DNA of 64,000 nt, from the NCBI GenBank assembly GCA_023515745.1, contig JALECJ010000002.1, forward strand, positions 124,001 through 188,000. Reading direction: 5' to 3'. Shown here in pieces: positions 34,500 through 46,561 of the stretch. The DNA comes from Amoeboaphelidium protococcarum (lineage: Eukaryota; Aphelidiomycota; Aphelidea). A program made the translations under genes and the position numbers. The notes under the pieces are model-generated. The model saw only the letters and a list, made by a program, of their open reading frames with translations. It was not told where the DNA came from and searched no databases. Every line of letters begins with the position of its first letter. Position 1 is the first letter of the stretch.

Positions 34500-36234
34500 T
34501 CATTCTTCAAATGCTAGCTCAAATTCGCGCTACGTATCATCGGTCCATGGCTGCTACACAAATTACAGAAATTCAGACTTTGCAATGTTCCGCATCTCAC
34601 TCAAGTCAACCGTCAAATTACCGTCAACCATCATGACATACTGCTTCAAATTGAATTCTTCAGGTTCAGGGAAATCTTTACATGGCGATTTTTTCGATTT
34701 TATAAAATTCGTCTTTTTTAAATCTCGCAAACTTACGTTGATCATAAACGACCGTGACATGGTGACGAAGATTAAAGTTTTCAAACAACCAGTACACAGA
34801 AGTAGATATCTTGTGAGAGGGCGCCACCGTGAATTTGAATCCCCAAGTTTCGCCATCCATGACCATCCATGAATCAATACACTCAAATATCTTGGACACT
34901 GGTTTGTAGTAATATTGATCGATCCAATTACTTAATCTTAAAGTATGTATGCCTCCTCCAACAATGGTAAGGTCTCTGGCAGGAATAGTTTTCATTTCTG
35001 TATTTCCATCCCTACTGTCAAGATTACGAATACAGAAACATCCACCTTTTCGCAATATCGCGTGTCCAATGTCTTCGAATAGATGTCCTCTCAAACCACC
35101 AGCTTTTCCCAACTCCGACGTTTCATCCAACCACTGAATAACCATATCGGGCCGAATAGTTTGAAACTTCTCGGCGACTAACGTGGTAACGAATGGTGAG
35201 GCATATTTTAAGCTATATTCAGTAATACCATCTTGATGAATAAGCCGGTGAGATACTTTTTCAGGAGCAAAAGAACCTTAAGATTGATATAGTCTCATAA
35301 GATGGCTGGGTTCTGATTGATTGATGGCAAACTTCACGAATTCTGCACCGTTCTCGTCCGTGCGCTCGAACAAGTACCTCGGGACACCTCCAATAAAAAA
35401 GAACCTAGTCGCCAAATAATCTTTACTAATGAGATCCGAATAGATTATCACATGAAGTTATTGGATCTCATTCCAATCCCAAACAGGCATATAAAGTAAC
35501 TTGGCAGTCTTGCGAAACTACTTGGCAATGTCTGCACGAGGAGAGGAACATATAATACAAGGGCCCAAAGTACTTTGAATATCCCGCGAATCCATAAGAA
35601 AGAAGATATCAGGATTCGACACGTATGGATCAATGTCGCCCTCCTCAATTAATTCATAATCGTGTCTCGATTTCCAGTAGACGAATTTGGTCAAAAAATT
35701 GCCAGATCCAAATATAACCTGCCTTTAATCTTTCAACAATAGATCAATCAAATACAGCAAAAAGGTAGTCTTTCCAATACCCGGAGTGCCTGTCAGAAAA
35801 GCGTGCGCAATGCGTTCAGGATGATTAATCTACAATTTTTTTTACCTTTACTCGTATTCAATAAACTATCTCCAAATCATATCGTAGCATTCACGGACAT
35901 ATATCTTTAAACTAACCTTTAGCTTTTTAGCCAACTCAACCATGTATCCTTCTGGGATGAAAGTCGCGTCATTTTATGCAGATGAATGAAGATTCTTTAC
36001 ACTGTTCAAATATGTGACTTATAGAGGCTAGTCGGCAGAAGAATATTTTGCATAGAAAGAATCGTCCAACTCACCATGTTCATACCCCTCAAATGATATG
36101 CTGGTCAATCTTTTGTCCTTCAATTCGTCATCAAATCCTTTTTATAAATCTCTGAGTAGCTCTTGACCTGTAGCATAGTCCACAGTAAAAGCCTTTGGAT
36201 CTTTGCAAGGGAGTTGAGCGTATATTTTTGGCAT
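34500..36234 (-). CDS. Crinkler/RHS-type P-loop protein, two exons
   Basis: Exon 1 is 34737-36234 (ATG 36232-36234) and exon 2 is 34500-34675 (TGA 34500-34502), joined across a 61-nt GTAAGT...AG intron; 557 residues. The N-terminal ~75 residues may be a ubiquitin-like header domain. A P-loop FLTGTPGIGKTTFLLYLIDL lies at about residues 147-166, a Walker B-like DIFFLMDSRD near 215, and the hallmark GGVPRYLFE near 278. HLFEDIGHAIL then opens a restriction-endonuclease-like domain. This order is that of CRN (Crinkler) effectors of oomycetes and chytrids and RHS proteins of trypanosomes. In parasites such proteins can enter host nuclei, but no secretion signal is seen here. If the intron is wrong, the gene ends about 60 codons earlier. 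Confidence 0.8.
34676..34736 (-). other. Probable spliceosomal intron, 61 nt
   Basis: Starts GTAAGT, ends TAAAG. Without splicing the frame hits TGA shortly after; with splicing it goes on for 58 codons (FPEPEEFNLKQYVMMVDG) to TGA. A one-base indel would give the same frame change, but the consensus donor and the size, close to the other introns, favour splicing. Confidence 0.55.
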
Positions 36235-36427
36235 GAAGCTTTGTTTTTGGTGTCAAGAAAGGGGGAGAAGCTTGCCGTCTCTTTGTCTCTCTTTCTCTCT
36301 CTCAATCAATCAATCAGTCACTCAGTCTAAGCTTTATTTCGCGCGTTTGCTTACCGTCCCTGTTCAGTCAGCTGTAATTGCGTACTTTACAGATTTATAA
36401 ACTATAGTAATTTTATCTGATTTTATT

Positions 36428-39400
36428 ATGGAACGATTACGTTTTGATTCAAAGCTTTATAATGCTGTTATTTAGTAGGGAACTAGGATTACTCATGCAG
36501 TTGTGGGAAGATTTCTGACTGGTAATATCAACACTCAGACGCGTCATACAGGATAGAAAAGTAGTAGTAATACTAGTTCTATGAGTAAGCTCCAGTTATT
36601 GGTTGTGTACGCGTCGAATGTCATGGCTTTATATCAACTTAATGCGGAAACTGCGTAGTTGGAATTGGTCAGTAGGCAGTAGTAGCATTGTTTTGGCACT
36701 GTTAAATGTATATACGTGCTGAAATTTCCAACTTCTTCAACTAACGACAATTCTAGTGGAATGGATGCAGAGAAGATTGGAGATGGTTCTTTATCAGGGG
36801 ATCAAGATTATGTGGTATTGCTTAGTGAAGCTGGCAATCTAGTGATTCTGTAATACAATGAACAGGTGGGAGAATTCCTCGTGGTACGCAATGAATCGTT
36901 TGGTAAAGTTGGTATAAACCGTGGAATTCCATCAGAGTATCTTGCTGTGGATCCCCATGGTAGATGTTGTCTTATTTCCGCTTTAGAGTACTAAAAGTTT
37001 GCATTTATATTGTCGCTGTAATAATAGACACATACGAATGATGGGGATCAAGAATAATAATTGGATTCCATTAGATCTGAGGTGTATGTTAGTAGTCCTC
37101 TCAGTTGTCACCGCCGTGGTGTTGTCGTGTTTGATCTATGTGCACTTCATGTCGGATATGAGAATCCGGTATTTGCGTCGATAGAGTATAATCAACCAGA
37201 GTCTGGTAGAGATGTGGGACTTCATTTGGTATTTTATCAAGTCGATCTTGGTCTGAATCAGTTGACGGTGTTGAAAGGAGTTCGCTTGCATGCAGATTGT
37301 AATCGACTCATACCTCTCCATGGTGGTGGTCTACTATGCTGTGAAAGTGATGGTTCGCGTTTATTGCATTTCGATCATCGATTTTAGTTTAGAGAAGTTA
37401 TAGACATGCCCGTATGCGCCACTGATAGTACATAAGACGTATAAGGTGGACGTGGTATGATCATGGGGCATTGCCTTATACAATAGAATGTATATATGCT
37501 AATTAATGAGTGTGGAGATACGTTTATTCTTGCATTAAAAGGTGATTCCGTTCTCAATATCTAATACTATGACACTGTTGGATTGTCATCATCTGTGGTG
37601 GTGTTATATGGTGGACTAATATTCTGTGTCGGTGATAGTGGCGATAATCTGCTTATCTAACTGCAAGGAGTAAAAAAATTTATTTCGACTAGTGTTCAGG
37701 TGAATTATCGACAATAAAGTATGGATAGCGATAATCATAGACAGAAGGAACGTTTGAAGTATGAAAGAACTTTGATGAAGAATGCTGCTTTCATCACCAA
37801 GTTGGACTCTATCGCCCCGGTAATTGCTGCTAAGGTGATAAGTCTAGACTATAGTGGCATTTAGAATGGTATTGCTGTGTTGAGTGGCTCCGACTCTAGA
37901 TCATCGCTCAAGCTCCTTCGTAATGGATGCAAAATGGAGATAAATGTTACATTTCCGCTGTAAGGAACTCCGACTAACGTATGGTCTTTAAAAAAAGCCG
38001 TGGATGATGAATACGATCAGTATATGGTGATATCTTTTTAGAATGCTACTCTGGTGCTTGAAGTTGTAGGAGATAGTGTGGAACAGGTTGCTGAAGGCGA
38101 TGTTGGTATTCTCAGTTCATTGCCGAGTTTAAACGTGGTTCAGCTCGGTCGTGATGGTATTCTACAAGTACTCCCATTTGGTATGCGGCATATAAAGCGC
38201 AAGGCTGATGGCTAACTTAAAATAGTCACTTGGAATTGTCCGGGAGGTACATCGATTGTACTTTCGGCGTGTAATAATAGGCAGATTGACCTTGTACTCA
38301 ATGATGGTCGCATGATCTACTTTGAGTTGGACGAGAGTGATTCCATAGCCGAGTATGAAGACCACTTGCGCCTCGATCAGAATATTTGTTCATTGGGTAT
38401 TAGTAAACTGTCGCCCGATATTTAGAAAGTTGACTACTTAGTTGTGGGTTGTGCAGATTGCAGTATCCGCGTATTATCTCTGAAAGAAGATGATTGCTTA
38501 TAGACTGTGGGAATGCAACTACTTAACGCTGTACCAGTGTCTATCCTTATCAATGAGAGCGTTAGTGAGATGGCTAATTATGAGACCATCACCACGTATC
38601 TGTCTATAGGATTAGATAATGGCGTGATGTTTAGGAGTGTAATGGATCCAGTCAATGGAACTATTAGTGATACGAGGAGTCGATATTTGGGTCCGTCCCC
38701 GGTTAAGTTGTCTACTGTTTATGTTGAGGGGCAATCTGCCATCATTGCTTCATCCACTCAGACTTGGATATCATACCAATATTTGAGTTAAAACTATACT
38801 CTGCCCGTTATTTTACCGCAGCAATCAATTGGTCCGCTAACAGTTGCATCTGCGTTGCATACGGAACAGAATCCAGAAGAAATTTTGGCCATTAGCGGTA
38901 ATGATTTGGTAATTTTATCTATTGACTCGCAATCTCTGGGCAAGTAATATCAATCTGATACGGTTTCCTTGACTTACACTCCTCGATTGCTGGAATATGA
39001 GTAAGCATCTCAGCTATTCATTATCGCTGAGTCTTAACACGCAGTCAAGCCAGTTCCTATTGATACATAATTGTAAAGAATCAAAGAGCATAATCAATCG
39101 AAGGAGGAGGAGGAGGATGATTCAGAAGAGTACCATTTACAGCCTTTGAACATCGTGTCTTAACCATCTCAATGGTCCGCATAGTTGCGTCTAATCAATG
39201 TGAATACACTATCCACGTTGCAGTTGATTCCTCTGGCTGCTAATGAAAGCATCACTTGCATGAAAATATGCTCTCTGTTTTCTGCTACTGCTTAATCTTC
39301 GCATCAGTATCTGGCTGTTGGAGTAGTTTCTAATTTATCGCTAGGCAATAAAGTGAACAGTGGCTGTTACATTGACACTTATTTTATTAATGGCCAGTAG

Positions 39401-40267
39401 TTATAGTTTGTACATCGCACCGAAGTGGAATGTCCTGTGTATGCATTGTGTCCGTTCCAAGGCAGGCTACTTGCCGGTGTAGGCCGAACTCTCAGGCTTT
39501 ATGAGTTGGGCATGAAGAAGTTGTTGCGCAAGCTAGAAAATTGCCAGTTTCCGGTGGTAATTACAGACATCCAAGTGATGGACGGCGGTAACAGCAACGC
39601 CAACAATTAACTAATTTACGTTTAAGATATTTAAGAATCAGTGTAATATGTGAGCTATGAGCACACCGACAACAAATTTATAATCGTCGTAGATGATGTG
39701 AAACCTCGGTGGATGACTAGATTTTGTATAGTTGATGCAGATACTGTCGCGGGTGCTGACAAGTTTGGAAACTTCTTTGTACTTCAGCTGCCGAAATCTG
39801 TATCTGATGGTCTCAATGATGACGTGTTACGCGGCAAGTATCTGTATTAGAAGAACTTTCTCAACGGCGCCGCACATAAACTGGAGCAAGTTTGTCAGTA
39901 CCATTTGGGTGATATCATCACATCTATGCAATTCATACCGCTCCTTGCCGGTGGACGCCAAGTGGTTGTATATGTGACTATTCAAGGTGAAATTGGAATG
40001 TTTATACCTTTTGCACAGGGCGAAGATGTTGAATTGTTTTAGGAATTGGAGCTGATTTTGCGTAATGAGTTCATTCCTCTCTCTGGGTATGATCATTTGA
40101 GGTATAGATCCACGTACTTGCCGGTGAAGCGCGTAATTGATGGTCGACTTATTGAACAGTTTAACGCTCTGCCTTACGATAGACGTGCGGAAATTGGGCA
40201 AGACTTTGATCGTCAGCTAAGTGACATCTCTCGTCAGATTGAACTCTTAAAAACTAGAGTATCTTGA
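36428..40267 (+). CDS. RSE1: Splicing factor 3b subunit 3 (SF3B3/RSE1)
   Basis: 1,279 residues from ATG 36428-36430 to TGA 40265-40267. A three-propeller protein of the DDB1/CPSF160/SF3B3 superfamily. Family marks: [16 protein letters not shown] near residue 160, [35 protein letters not shown], and the C-terminal [20 protein letters not shown] with [20 protein letters not shown]3B3 is a scaffold of the U2 snRNP SF3b complex that holds SF3B1 and SF3B5 for branch-site recognition. A working SF3b fits the rare short introns seen in this window. Dozens of TAA/TAG codons lie in frame without any TGA. No intron interrupts it. Confidence 0.95.
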
Positions 40268-40376
40268 ATACCAAGTAATTTCATTATATGAAATAATACA
40301 GAAGTATATATAAGCAATTTTAAATTTCAAAAGAATATTCTATATTTCTGAAATTCATCATTAAGTAAGTGTAGTA

Positions 40377-41039
40377 TCACGGTAACTCTTGGAGGCGATA
40401 GATGGAGCGACTTGCACTGTTCAATACTTGACCAAATGTATCTTGACCTGCCCACATCAGAAAAATCTTGAATACTTGACACTACTCATTGTAATCATTA
40501 CACTGAGCACAGACACCGGAAGTGCACTAGCAGACAGTGTAACAGAACTGCTTTTCCCAATCAACACTCTAAATGACACCATCAGCCACATTGACAATGA
40601 TCGATCGATACGGAATCATGGTAGTTGTATTATACCATGGTAATGCAGTCGGTGTCTTGAAGAGAGTCAGCTGATTATTGGCATCCTTTGCCATGACTGT
40701 GACGGTCAAATTTGGCTTAAAAGGTTGCAGGAACGTGGCATTGGGCATCCTAAGAGTGGCGAAATCGTCCATACCAGGGAAGAATTAGGCAGTTATAGCC
40801 TGCAGCTGATCATTCTCGTCAAAGTACTGCGCAGTCACATACACCACCACAGGATCCCCTATTCTTAGATTGATCTACTGATTCAAGATACTCTTAATTT
40901 AATTAATACATGCATTCTATCCATTGCCAGCAGTTCCCACATTTCCACAATAGTTGGAGTAATCAAAGAAGGCTGCCGAAACAATGCCACACAGCACAGC
41001 AAACAGCATAGCGCCCGCTTGAAAGATATAATTAGTCAT
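40377..41039 (-). CDS. Secreted protein, unrecognised
   Basis: 220 residues, ATG 41037-41039, TGA 40377-40379. A clear signal peptide is present (FQAGAMLFAVLCGIVSAAFF). The mature part has Asn-rich N-glycosylation sites and a beta-rich look (DPVVVYVTAQYFDEND, LTVTVMAKDANNQLTLF), then a Cys cluster CYTVCQCTSGVCAQC. There is no anchor. It could be a secreted or cell-wall protein. No family recognised. Confidence 0.6.
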
Positions 41040-41354
41040 ATCGGTATACAGTAGTTATTGCTATCTTATTATAATTATTAACCAGGAAATACAAGCGATT
41101 TGATGAATGAATGAAATAAAAGATGGGAAACTTTAATTTCTGTGCCGAACCAGGCCGGATTTTGTTTGTTCACTACCTCACATCTAAGGACTCGCTGATC
41201 AAACAATGGCCAATTGAGAGTAATCAATAATTGACACACGCCTGAGAGCATCTCCACCGGTGAATGTCCATAGCTGTTTTTGTACTGTATAGATATTTTT
41301 TGATCAAAACCTGTCCCCACCGGGAATGTCCATAGATAAATTTTTTTAAAATTT

Positions 41355-41399
41355 CCAACCAAAATGTCCATAGACCCCCCCTATGGACATTTTGGTTGG
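41355..41399. repeat. 19-bp perfect palindrome arms inside the element
   Basis: CCAACCAAAATGTCCATAG at 41355-41373 and its exact reverse complement at 41381-41399, with spacer ACCCCCC. Shares the CATAG-side sequence with the terminal repeats. Confidence 0.9.
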
Positions 41400-41505
41400 A
41401 CATTTTGCGATCCCTCTAAACGCTGTTTTCCTTCGCAACTATGTTGTTTCAAGCGTATCAAACAGTTCAATATGCCAGCTGGAGCAATCTGGAGAATTTA
41501 TTAAG

Positions 41506-41757
41506 ATGAGATTCTATGTTATGCCTGAGCTTAGATAAGCAAAGACCATGTTGCTGGTACAGATAAGAACAGTGAAAATACTTTGCCATAAGTTGAGAGT
41601 GTGCCAGCCAATGCATAAGTTCTTAGACAAGTTTGGAGATCTGCCGACAGAAGATCCACGTGCACTGAAGATGCCTGCTCTAAGTTCTATTAAATAACTT
41701 GCAAAGCAGCTGGCTGTAATATTAAATTACTATCGTCATCAAAAATAAAGTCATTGA
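41506..41757 (+). CDS. Small open frame inside transposon, unrecognised
   Basis: 83 codons, ATG 41506-41508, TGA 41755-41757, with two TAA codons read as Gln. Text such as MRFYVMPELRQAKTMLLVQ and HKFLDKFGDLPTEDPRAL looks protein-like and helical. It could be an element-borne accessory protein or a captured host fragment. Confidence 0.35.
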
Positions 41758-42126
41758 TGACGGCATCTAGATCAAAATCGGTCATCTTCGTTCGAGACCA
41801 CCACCATTGAAAAGAGGATGAAAAAATGAGTTGGGTGGTATTGAATAAACGCGTGTATTTGTATAAGAACGAACTATATCGCGTAATAATTACTCTCAAC
41901 TTGCATCATTAATGAATATCCATATAGAAATTTTATGTTCAACCGGTGTGAGATTTCGATGTCCATATAGAAATTTTCACATAGAAATTTCTATAGGGCG
42001 ATCTATGGACATTCACCGGTGGAGATGCTCTGAAGTAAAGAAAGCTCTAGATAACATTATTTATAAAAAGTTAAAGTACCTAGTGAAAATATTAAAATTT
42101 ATTAATAGAAGAGAGACTCCAAGACT

Positions 42127-44533
42127 TCATGCGGATTCTCCTTCAGATTGCTCGTCACTGTCATCCTCATCCTCTTCATCATCGTCGTCGTCATCATCAT
42201 CTTGAAGCCACTCGACAAACTTCTGGACGTGAGATTTGATTTTCTAACCAATTTCACCATGAGGATTCCACATTGTAGCATCCTCAAACCACTCCTCAAT
42301 AACTTCACCATCTACGATATCCTGCTGATAGAACTGAGTTATGACAGACATGAGCAATTTCGCAGAGGAGGCCTCATACATGATACTTTCATTGAGTGCA
42401 ATTTAAAGAAGATCCATCTAATCGTTCTATGTGACCACGAATCTAATCAGTAATTCTGCCCATGAACCAATCAAGCGGACAGCATTCTGCTCGATTTGAC
42501 CATAATCATTGCCAACAACTAAACTCAATAAACCAGTAATCACACCCTATCTCAGATCATGAAAGTTTATGTTACAGGCCATCTTGAGAGCGTTCAATTC
42601 TAGGAGAGCATTATCTACGGTGTGCTGCTCAACAACTGCGCGCTTAAAAGTATCTGTAACCTCAGTCAAATGCTTCAAGTACTCTTCCTACTCATCCTCA
42701 GACATGTAACCACCTCCAACACCGCTACTACCGCGGCCCCCTTATGAGCCACCAACAGATCCGAAAGGCAATCCGCTGCCACCAGTATTAGTTCTAGAAT
42801 GAACATCTGCGGATGATAGTTCAGAGATTAGATCATAATGTACCGCCGCATCATCTGCATGTCCGTATTGATTTGAGTTCACAAAGGCAGCATCTCCCCC
42901 ATGTTGCAAACTATGGAGATCGAAACCCATCTACTGCATTTGATGCATAACGCGCTCAGTCTCATCGTCTGTGAAATTATCCTCATCTTCATCAGAGTCC
43001 TCTTGCTCCATCGTATCATACCACACGAAGGCATTTCCATCTTTGCCGACTATAGCCTCCTCTATGATGGCATTAACATGATCAGGAAGATCAACTGTCA
43101 ACTTGGTATAAGGCTTCAACTGAACATCCGGACCTAGCACAACATTATCGCCAATAACGCATCCTCTACCAATGGAGACATTATCTTTTATCACACAGTT
43201 ATGTCCAACTATAGCGTATTCCATAGAACAGTTGTCACCGATAGATACACCATTCCAGATATGACAATTGTATGATCTGACTCCACTACCCAATCTACAA
43301 TTACGGCCAAGTACACTCTGAGTAATCTTGCATCGTCCGCCAACGGATGTACCTCGCGATATAACAACATTTTATCCTAGCTGTGCGGAGTCAGCAACTT
43401 GAGCCTGGTGGTGCACGTAGACATTATTAGGCTTGACACGGAATCCACTGCTTTGATACTTGACCACATGCGAACAGTCGTCACAACTTTTAACAGAGTC
43501 GCTATACAAGTCAGACGCACCAACATCTACCAGATTATCTACAGTCAGTGGATAGGTCCATCGCTCGACAATATCACGAGACACGGCATCGTATGTATGT
43601 GTGGACCTTATTCTGGCACAATACTCATCCCTCACCACATGTACATAAATGGTCTTCTTCAACAGGTCTGAAGTTAGGACACCATGTACAAAATGCTTCC
43701 TAATCTCCTGATAATCGAAATTCTCCGTAAATAAAGCGGGAACTTCGACTGAACATATATCCACCTAACAATCGATAAGATCATTTCTGAGTTAAAGTGC
43801 TCGCGTCTTATGGAACAGCTCCATATCCAACTTGACTTTAGGCATCTTGCGAGAGTAAGGAGGTGGTAGTTGGGGACAATTCTCATAATGGACAACCTCC
43901 ATGGTAAGAGGATTAAGAGCCATAAGAGCAGTCTCACCGCGAGCACGACTTCTATGAAATGGCTGAGCTTCCAAAGCTATCATAGTCATAATGGCTTCCT
44001 TGTCTCGTACCTTAATCTATTATGAGCTTCCAATGCCACCTCAATGTTCATATTAGAGACCAAATTACCACTCACCAGGATAAAGTCAGTGTCAATCAGA
44101 GATTTAGCATCCAGTTCCCGCATGACATCACCCACACTATGTGCACCAGGTAGAGCGATGACATGTACCTTCATACCGCGTTACTTTGAGATCCATTTAC
44201 TCTGCTGCAGGTAAGAGCGAACTTGCTGTGCGTGAGATTTGCAAAATACAAACACTTCATCCACCTTGTTCATCGCCAAGAACTCCATCGTGTAATTGAT
44301 CATAGGAACATTTACCAGCGGTAGAAGGCACTACATATATTATGATCAATAAACTATAGAATGACAACTACAGACATCAAAAATCTTACGCGTGGAGTAC
44401 TGAGAGTTAATGGCCTGAATCTATGCTCATTAAAATCGGCAATCACTACAGCCTGCAGACTATGCTCAGCCTTTGGTGTATCCTAACTAGGCTTATGTTA
44501 ATGTTAAGACTCTTTATTTCCTCTCTTTCCCAT
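42127..44533 (-). CDS. eIF2B epsilon subunit (GCD6), one intron, one frameshift
   Basis: ATG 44531-44533, TGA 42127-42129. Exon 1 is 44390-44533 and exon 2 starts at 44330. The N-terminal nucleotidyltransferase-like part reads SLQAVVIADFNEHRFRPL, then after the intron LLPLVNVPMINYTMEFL, VDEVFVFCKSHAQQVRSYL and VMRELDAKSLIDTDFILVSG. Left-handed beta-helix repeats (WNGVSIGDNCSMEYAIVG, GRGCVIGDNVVLGP) follow, then a W2/HEAT end and an acidic tail. eIF2B-epsilon is the catalytic part of the GDP-exchange factor for eIF2 and a target of stress control. At 44011-44014 (TTAAGG) the frame must shift by one base to go from ALEAHNRL to VRDKEAIMTM; with one base restored the product is 782 residues. A sequencing error, true mutation or recoding are all possible. 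Confidence 0.85.
44331..44389 (-). other. Spliceosomal intron, 59 nt, in eIF2B-epsilon
   Basis: GTAAGA at the donor and ATGTAG at the acceptor. It interrupts a highly conserved stretch (TPR | CLLPLVNVPM, matching RVLLPLANV in the family), so its borders are fixed by protein conservation. Best-supported intron of the window. Confidence 0.85.
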
Positions 44534-45067
44534 TACTTTTTATTGGCAATTATTATGGTGATTTAACGCTTGTGATGCTTTGCTATAAAAAGGAAAATCC
44601 CGAGTTTGAAGAACCGCCTTAATGGTTCTGATAGACGGCCCAACAGTAAATGTATTTTGTTCATTCAATTTATCATATCTGCAGCGGTACTTTAAGCGAA
44701 TACCCGCGAAACTCTATATAGGATAATAACTGCAAGATGAATAATATCTTGTGTCGTTTAGACGTTTAGAATGAGACTTGTCAGCCAGTACGCTACTTTA
44801 CACGCGACAGATATAACAACTTCGGTAATCAAAATGAATGGCAAAGACGCGACCGACATAAATACAACTACAACTACAAACGTGATCTATATCACTGCAA
44901 TACATATTCTTAATGACACGTTTATCATTATTGACAACATACTAATCAATAATCGTACTAGATAAAAAAGAAAAATCAATATAGATCAAACCAGTTTCAT
45001 TTTTATTCAATGCGTTAACCATGATGATATAAGCTAGTGATGTGTTATATAAATTTTTTTGATCAAA
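44534..45067. other. Intergenic, 534 bp
   Basis: No conserved gene. A TATA-like TATAAAAAGG (44584-44593) is followed by a small hairpin AGAACC-GCCTTAAT-GGTTCT (44610-44629), on the plus strand. A 90-codon plus-strand frame from 44771 has repeated Thr and Ile but no motif and is probably chance. Confidence 0.35.
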
Positions 45068-46210
45068 TCACTATCCCAAACGAGCTTTTCGCAATTTAGC
45101 TTCCAGATCTGCCACTTTCGGATCCTCACGGCGGGCTGGCGGTGCTCTAGATTCAAATGCTGGCTTGGATGCAGCACCTGAAGTAGATGGACGAGAATGC
45201 TGTCTGCTAGCGGAGGACACCACTGGAGCAGGTGCATCACCAGCACGGCGCCAGTTATTATCAAACGGCCGTTCTTCTCTAACAGGAGGTCTATTTCCAC
45301 CCGAAGCAGGAGCTCTGCTAGGAGTATTCGAGGATGGACTTCTGTCATTACGCGGCGGCTATCTAGATTATGGACGTGACGCACTACCTCCAGCAGATGC
45401 AGGCTTACTGAAAGCACCACCCTTCCATTCAGTGTCATTCGAGAATCTAGAAGATGACGTTGGTGGAGTAGGACGATCGCGACCACGGCTAGCAGATCGA
45501 CTGGAAAACCCGCCAGCGCTGCTACTAAAAGACGACTATCGCTAGGAGGCAGATGGAGTCGGCTACAACGGCGTATCCCTCCTCCACTCAGAGAAGTCTC
45601 TGCTATCATCTCGCTGAGGAGTAAACTTGCCACTTCCTTCTCTTTTTGGAGCATCGGCAACATCTGCTCTCATCTTGCGACCGTCCATAATTAAATCACC
45701 GCTATTGATCTTGTCCAGAGCGTATTGCAATCCTTCACGCGTGGTAAATTCAACGTACGCAAACCCCTTCACTTTACCGGTATCTCTATCCACCGGGATG
45801 CGGACGTTAGTGCAGACATGAGGTGTAAAAATAGCACCAAGCGAGTCTTGCGTAGCAGAATAAGGCAAGCCTCCAATGTAAGCAGTGTAAGGTGGCTGGT
45901 CAGGTATTTCCTTCACTTCGCGCTATGGATGCTCACGTCTAGCTCCACCGCGACCGCCATCATTTCTCCATGGTCTATCTGGACGCTCCATCTAAGGACG
46001 ACCACCCTAAAATCCTCCTCTCGTAGTTGACGGACTATCATCCGAAGTGCCATTGATAGCCTGCTCGTAGACAGCAGACGTCATGGTTGGCAAATCCGAC
46101 ATTTCATCTGCCCAAGAGCCGGTGCTCTCATCAGCCAGGAAAGCATTCAGAGACATCTTTGCTCCCTTCTTGCTCTTTTTAGCAGTAGTTGCAGCGGTAT
46201 TAGCAGTCAT
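45068..46210 (-). CDS. Translation initiation factor eIF4B/4H-like (RRM)
   Basis: 380 residues, ATG 46208-46210, TGA 45068-45070. It opens with KKSKKGAKMSLNAFLADEST then SWADEMSDLP, the eIF4B signature. After an RG-rich linker (GGRGGARRE) comes an RRM at about residues 105-185 with RNP2 YTAYIGGLPYSA and RNP1 GKVKGFAYVEF. The rest is low complexity with Arg, Gly, Ser, Pro and repeats such as SRGRDRPTPP, ending in a small helix DLEAKLRKARLG. eIF4B stimulates the helicase eIF4A during scanning; plant and yeast (Tif3) forms share the SWAD motif and the disordered basic end. Confidence 0.9.
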
Positions 46211-46561
46211 ATTTGTAATAAATTCTTAGTTTTTACTTGATTCGGTAAAGGTATTTTTATATCCTCTTCTATTACTATAAGGCCGTGAAAACTTTCAAGG
46301 CGTGTCGGTATCGCAGAAAAAGAAAAAACGTCAAAAACTCTCAATGAAATGAGTCGCGACGCTCAACGACAAAATGAGTGTGAATGAAGGAAGACATTGC
46401 TATTCAATCGCAAAACTCACGCGCTTAGTTCAGTATGATTAGCGACAGAAAAAAACAATAGTGGCAATTGTCATCGGTATATACTTTAAACAAACGATTA
46501 CGCTGCATATGAGTACACTTTCTTCTATGTTTTTAGTAGAAATCTCCAGTAGATGCATTGA
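46211..46561. other. Intergenic, 351 bp
   Basis: AT-rich; no gene, RNA or repeat recognised. Confidence 0.4.

Larger units (their letters stand above)
41246..42030. mobile_element. DNA transposon with perfect 28-bp terminal inverted repeats and TGA duplication
   Basis: GAGCATCTCCACCGGTGAAT plus GTCCATAG at 41246-41273 is repeated exactly in reverse complement at 42003-42030. Both sides are flanked by TGA (41243-41245 and 42031-42033). Three-base duplications and GAGCATCTCC-type ends fit the PIF/Harbinger group (inference). A second palindrome with 19-bp arms lies at 41355-41399, and the motif AATGTCCATAG recurs. Inside is a small open frame (41506-41757) but no recognisable transposase, so it is probably non-autonomous. 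Confidence 0.88.

Noticed and set aside
45034-45663. 209-codon minus-strand frame overlapping eIF4B
   Set aside because: It is a shadow of the eIF4B low-complexity region in another phase; the RRM and SWAD motifs fix the true frame.
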